Shown: positions 35,557-38,392 of the stretch, in pieces
How the letters are laid out: every line of letters begins with the position of its first letter
Position numbering within the stretch: position 1 is the first letter of the stretch
Source of the DNA: an uncultured Photobacterium sp.
GTDB lineage: Bacteria; Pseudomonadota; Gammaproteobacteria; Enterobacterales; Vibrionaceae
DNA: 38,392 nucleotides
Direction: 5' to 3'
Assembly (NCBI GenBank): GCA_947039525.1
Contig: CAMQZF010000003.1
Coordinates: 1-38,392, forward strand
Program-made: the position numbers and the translations under genes
The notes under the pieces: generated by a model
Told to the model about the DNA's origin: nothing
Database searches by the model: none
Seen by the model: the letters and a program-made list of their open reading frames with translations, nothing else

Positions 35557-35613
35557 TACGATACGATACGATACGATACGATACGATACGATACGATACG
35601 ATACGATACGATA
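35557..35613. repeat. (ATACG)10 pentanucleotide microsatellite
   Basis: Ten perfect ATACG units (35561-35610) with partial units on both sides, beginning 3 bp after the aaeB stop and ending about 10 bp before the terminator. Because it is outside the coding frame its variation would affect only the 3' untranslated RNA. Confidence 0.97.
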
Positions 35614-35616
35614 GAA

Positions 35617-35649
35617 AAGAAAAAGCCGACATAATGTCGGCTTTTTTAT
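35617..35649. terminator. Bidirectional terminator between aaeB and the EamA gene
   Basis: AGCCGAC/GTCGGCT with a 5-nt loop is flanked by A residues on the left and T6 on the right. It serves aaeB (plus) and the EamA gene (minus, stop at 35681). Confidence 0.92.
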
Positions 35650-35680
35650 TATGGATAACTGAATAAAATTTGTTATATGT

Positions 35681-36595
35681 TTATTGTTTTTGTTTTTGTT
35701 TTTTTCGAATCCAGATTGGCACAAAGGTATTCAATAATGTGGCAAAGACAATCAAAGCAACCCCAATGATTTTTGTACCAGACATGGGTTGATCAAAGAA
35801 CGCAACTTGCCAGATCATAGAAAAAATTAAATTAGTGAAAATGATTGGAGCCAATTGCGATCCGGATTCGGCTAATTTATAAGCTTTACTGCGAAAAATT
35901 TGAGTATTCACTGTGCACACGGCTAAAAATAATACCAGCAATAGGATTGGATGCTGCCAGCCCGTTAATAAATGCCACTCTGTGCTGGCTTGCACTGGAG
36001 AAACAATGAGTAACGGTATCATGAGTGCTGAAGCGATAATAAAACTCCAAGCCCCGACACCTAAGGGTGTGAGTTTGGTTTTACTGGACGAGTAGTACAT
36101 GCTTAACTGTGACCCAGCATTAAAAACACCGCCGCCTAAACCGATAAGAATACTCATGCCCATCTTCATATTACCAATATGACCAGCCATAAATAGAACG
36201 CCGATAAAGGTCAAAATTAAGTTAAATATAATTAAAGGTTTTACTTTAACTTTTAAGAAAATCCGTTCTAACAAAGGCACAAATAATGGGCTGGTACTAA
36301 ACAGTACAACGGATTCTACTAAGGTCAGTTCTTTAATCGCCACTAAGAAACACAGTTGACTGCCTGCGATGCAAAAACCACGAATAATGAGTGCTTTCCA
36401 ATTTCCTTTTTCTGGCATTGACCACTCAGTGATCATCATTAACCAAAAAATCATTAATGCAGGCACAAATAAGCGGAAAAAACATAACCAAGAGGCATCA
36501 AAGCTAGTGGATAAAAACTTGGCTAATAAACCCGTAACCGACAAACTGAGTGTCGAAAACAGCATAAAAACAACAGGACGTATTTCAGAATTCAT
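35681..36595 (-). CDS. EamA/DMT-family transporter
   Basis: 304 residues with ten membrane helices in two EamA repeats (about 7-138 and 148-292). Typical parts are LLAKFLSTSFDASWLCFFRL, KELTLVESVVLFSTSPLFVPLLERIFLK and GVALIVFATLLNTFVP. The C-terminal tail is KKQKQKQ, coded by a TGTTTT-rich short repeat. The family exports metabolites or drugs; the substrate is unknown. The start ATG at 36595 has an ideal AGGAGG 6 nt upstream. Just before that lies a perfect 20-bp palindrome, so a repressor probably controls it. Confidence 0.9.
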   Translation of the reverse strand: MNSEIRPVVFMLFSTLSLSVTGLLAKFLSTSFDASWLCFFRLFVPALMIFWLMMITEWSMPEKGNWKALIIRGFCIAGSQLCFLVAIKELTLVESVVLFSTSPLFVPLLERIFLKVKVKPLIIFNLILTFIGVLFMAGHIGNMKMGMSILIGLGGGVFNAGSQLSMYYSSSKTKLTPLGVGAWSFIIASALMIPLLIVSPVQASTEWHLLTGWQHPILLLVLFLAVCTVNTQIFRSKAYKLAESGSQLAPIIFTNLIFSMIWQVAFFDQPMSGTKIIGVALIVFATLLNTFVPIWIRKKQKQKQ

Positions 36596-36618
36596 TTTTT
36601 CCTCCTAAGGGCGGACAC

Positions 36619-36638
36619 TTTACTGGAATTCCAGTAAA
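36619..36638. promoter_or_regulatory. Perfect 20-bp palindrome (operator candidate) upstream of EamA gene
   Basis: TTTACTGGAATTCCAGTAAA reads the same on both strands. It is placed 24-43 bp before the start codon, directly upstream of the Shine-Dalgarno. The length and position fit a dimeric repressor site. No regulator gene is adjacent on this side. Confidence 0.75.
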
Positions 36639-36691
36639 AAGTGAGTCAGTTAGTCTGAAAGCAAGGATCAGAAAAGCTGAACAATGGGAAT

Positions 36692-36730
36692 AAAAAAACA
36701 CCATGAATGTCTGAGATTTCATGGTGTTTT
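36692..36730 (-). terminator. Terminator of the YdjM-like gene
   Basis: AAAACACCATGAA/TTCATGGTGTTTT, a 13-bp stem with a 10-nt loop, is followed on the minus strand by a U tract, 60 bp past the stop at 36790. Confidence 0.88.
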
Positions 36731-36789
36731 ATTCGAAATATCATGAAGAAAGGAGAGGTTATCTTATTCTCTGAATTTCTCTTTTTACT

Positions 36790-37545
36790 TTAAAATAAGT
36801 GACGAAGTTCGTTCGAAATGGTTTCATAAAAATGAGAGAAAAATTCGCCCGCCTCATGAAAATTAAGCCAATTAGGCCCTAATGCAAAATGGCTCCAATC
36901 GGTTAATGCATTCCAAGCGGGATGAAATGGGGGAGTAAAGGCAAACAGAAAAACAATCGCACTGACTTGGCATAAACTGATCCAAGGGTATTTCGGGCAA
37001 GTTAAGCGAAATGCCGTACCAAATGATTTTTTCATACGCTTGTTGGATAAATCCACACTGTAGATTTCATCCAATGTTAAATGAACCAGACCACCTAATA
37101 TCAAGAATATGCCCGATAACCAGCTAAATTCAGCTTGATACTCTAATTGGTTCATGACACACACTAAAATCATCCCGATCAATACAACAAAGGCAATACA
37201 GTGGCAAGTAGCTCGGTGAATAGTATAGCGAGCAAGCAATTTTCGGGCGCCGTAACGAATCAAGCAATAGCTGCCGATCACCAACACTAAAAGTGGCAGT
37301 AATGATATTCGCGAATAAAAATGACAGAGCATCGAAAAGGCAACCACAATTCCCAAGGCTCTAAAAATGACTTTCATGGATTTAGAATGCTTGGAATCCA
37401 CATCCGGCAATAATCCACCAATTGTGCCTAAGCAGGTCATCCAAATGGCAGAGATAGGATCAAGATTACCTGCCGATAATAAAGTTGCTGCAGCAAGGCC
37501 ACTGACAATCGCCGCCCCATTTAAGTGGGTACGAAAATTAGCCAT
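36790..37545 (-). CDS. YdjM-family (metal-dependent hydrolase-like) membrane protein
   Basis: The ATG at 37545 (MANFRTHLNGAAIVSGLAAAT, 251 residues) is preferred because this is the usual family start and a weak GAGA site precedes it. The protein has about five membrane helices. Conserved polar residues of the family are visible: RTH near the N-terminus, GGLLPDVDSKHSKSMK (Asp-x-Asp and His) and LVHLTLDEIYSVDL (His and Asp/Glu near the membrane). These are the metal-ligand-like residues of E. coli YdjM (PF04307), a LexA-controlled protein of unclear function. It lies between two oppositely set units and appears monocistronic. Confidence 0.85.
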   Translation of the reverse strand: MANFRTHLNGAAIVSGLAAATLLSAGNLDPISAIWMTCLGTIGGLLPDVDSKHSKSMKVIFRALGIVVAFSMLCHFYSRISLLPLLVLVIGSYCLIRYGARKLLARYTIHRATCHCIAFVVLIGMILVCVMNQLEYQAEFSWLSGIFLILGGLVHLTLDEIYSVDLSNKRMKKSFGTAFRLTCPKYPWISLCQVSAIVFLFAFTPPFHPAWNALTDWSHFALGPNWLNFHEAGEFFSHFYETISNELRHLF

Positions 37546-37666
37546 GTGCGTGGATCTCATTCAAAAAAATCATAGGGGTCGGTTCTCAATAATCAGCGAA
37601 TAAAAGTGGAAGAGGGATTTTAGCATCAATAAAAAGTGAATCAAAAGCGTAAACCCAGATTAAATC

Positions 37667-38197
37667 TTATTGATTCAGCACCCATTTCTTACGACTTTTT
37701 TGAGATCGAACAATATAACCATCAATATAAAGCCTTGATAATAAAGTGCTTAACTGACTATTGTGCAAATTGACTTTATGCCGGATCTCATGAGGTAATA
37801 AAGGTCGATTTTCTGATCTTAATACGCTTAAAATTCGTTGATGATCGTGATTTAGCGTATTACTGTCCTGATTTTCAAGACGATAGAAACAATCACTTAG
37901 AGATTCTGTTGCCATAAAAGGGCGTTGAAATTGAGTCTTGACCATAAATTTCAGCATATGCAGAAATGTTTTATCACGACTGAGTGCAATGACCAGATCA
38001 ATCGTCTCGTGTGATTCTTTTAATACATCAGCCGCTTCAGGTTCTGGTGACACACAGTAGCCCATTTTTATGCCATCTTGAGTAACAAGATTATTTGGGT
38101 TATTGGATGCGGCAATCGCAAAAAGTTGCCCCTGAAGATCTCTTAATTGAAAGTGAGATAATGGGTATTGATCACCATCAATGACAATAACATTCAT
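37667..38197 (-). CDS. Orphan protein with winged-helix C-terminus and possible PIN/NYN-like N-terminus
   Basis: I do not recognise this 176-residue protein as a named family. Residues about 117-175 (HQRILSVLRSENRPLLPHEIRHK through LSTLLSRLYIDGYIVRS) look like a winged helix-turn-helix. The N-terminal 105 residues begin MNVIVIDGDQYP and contain ETIDLVIALSRDKTFLHML, which recalls the Asp-bearing strands of PIN/NYN RNase folds; this is an inference from pattern only. The ATG at 38197 follows AAGGAATGAAAA, a good ribosome site. Neighbours are a tRNA-Val transcribed on the same strand with its own terminator, and the YdjM-like gene (122 bp away, same strand). Confidence 0.75.
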   Translation of the reverse strand: MNVIVIDGDQYPLSHFQLRDLQGQLFAIAASNNPNNLVTQDGIKMGYCVSPEPEAADVLKESHETIDLVIALSRDKTFLHMLKFMVKTQFQRPFMATESLSDCFYRLENQDSNTLNHDHQRILSVLRSENRPLLPHEIRHKVNLHNSQLSTLLSRLYIDGYIVRSQKSRKKWVLNQ

Positions 38198-38299
38198 TTT
38201 TCATTCCTTATTCAATAAGCAATAAATTGAGTATAAAAAATCAAAACAAATAAAAAATGAATGGGAAAAAGGAATTTGAATCTTGTGAAAGAGATAAAG

Positions 38300-38329
38300 A
38301 AAAAGCCTGTTCGTAAGAACAGACTTTTT
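38300..38329 (-). terminator. Terminator of the tRNA-Val transcript
   Basis: On the minus strand GTCTGTTC/GAACAGGC (one G-U pair, 4-nt loop) is followed by U5, just past the tRNA 3' end. Confidence 0.88.
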
Positions 38330-38337
38330 CAGAAAAG

Positions 38338-38392
38338 TGGTGCGTCTAGGCAGACTCGAACTGCCGACCCCTACCATGTCAAGGTAGTACTC
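38338..38392 (-). tRNA. tRNA-Val (anticodon GAC), 5' end cut by window edge
   Basis: The minus strand ends ...CTACC-TTGACAT-GGTAG (anticodon arm), GGGGTC (variable loop and junction), GGCAG-TTCGAGT-CTGCC (T arm), TAGACGC, discriminator A and CCA. The anticodon loop has GAC at 34-36, giving valine (GUU/GUC codons). The sequence is close to E. coli tRNA-Val(GAC) at its 3' half. The D arm and 5' acceptor strand are outside the window. CCA is genome-encoded. Confidence 0.93.

Overview
The window looks like chromosomal DNA from an AT-rich gammaproteobacterium, most likely a Vibrionaceae (Vibrio or a close relative). The evidence is remembered similarity: Zwf is very close to Vibrio Zwf, and YgiQ, MetE/MetR, DcuC and the AaeXAB-type exporter are all of gammaproteobacterial type. 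No phage, transposase, integron, CRISPR array or rRNA is visible. A partial tRNA-Val(GAC) lies at the right edge. The species cannot be set from sequence alone.

Layout, left to right. (1) 1-4700: 5' part of ygiQ (radical SAM), an mntH-type Nramp transporter with a good Fur box, and dcuC, all on the minus strand. (2) 4970-9900: an unknown membrane protein, a DUF4250 protein, the divergent metR/metE pair with a perfect MetR half-site pair, and the lipoprotein hslJ. (3) 10100-17400: a long MscS-type channel, then the phosphate operon pstSCAB (minus). It is preceded by four 11-bp-spaced Pho-box-like heptamers and is divergent from a methyl-accepting chemotaxis protein. No phoU accompanies the operon. 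(4) 17730-21760: two tandem SulP/STAS anion transporters and a DUF805 protein. (5) 22547-26219: the pentose-phosphate operon zwf-pgl-gnd. zwf is broken by what looks like a 5-nt deletion between two short ACC repeats.

(6) 26300-30060: two translationally coupled pairs on the minus strand. One is a membrane protein plus a small secreted four-cysteine protein that resembles Rap1a/Tai domains. The other is a secreted trypsin-like protease with two C-terminal Cys-pair repeats plus a membrane-anchored partner whose C-terminal region resembles a protease propeptide domain. (7) 30270-35560: a DUF1275 membrane protein with an (ACAGAA)8 microsatellite in its upstream region, and a LysR regulator divergent from an aaeXAB-type efflux operon that is followed by an (ATACG)10 microsatellite. 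(8) 35680-38392: an EamA-type transporter with a perfect 20-bp palindrome just upstream of its Shine-Dalgarno, a YdjM-family membrane protein, an orphan protein with a possible PIN/NYN-like N-terminus and a winged-helix C-terminus, and the tRNA with its terminator.

Most of the window is housekeeping: metal, dicarboxylate, phosphate and anion transport, methionine synthesis, NADPH supply and efflux. The parts most worth a second look are the zwf lesion, the protease/partner pair, the secreted Cys-rich pair, the microsatellites beside membrane-protein genes, the EamA palindrome, and the pstS/chemoreceptor junction. I did not find a clearly new multi-gene defence or mobile system. The protease/partner operon is the best candidate for undescribed biology.
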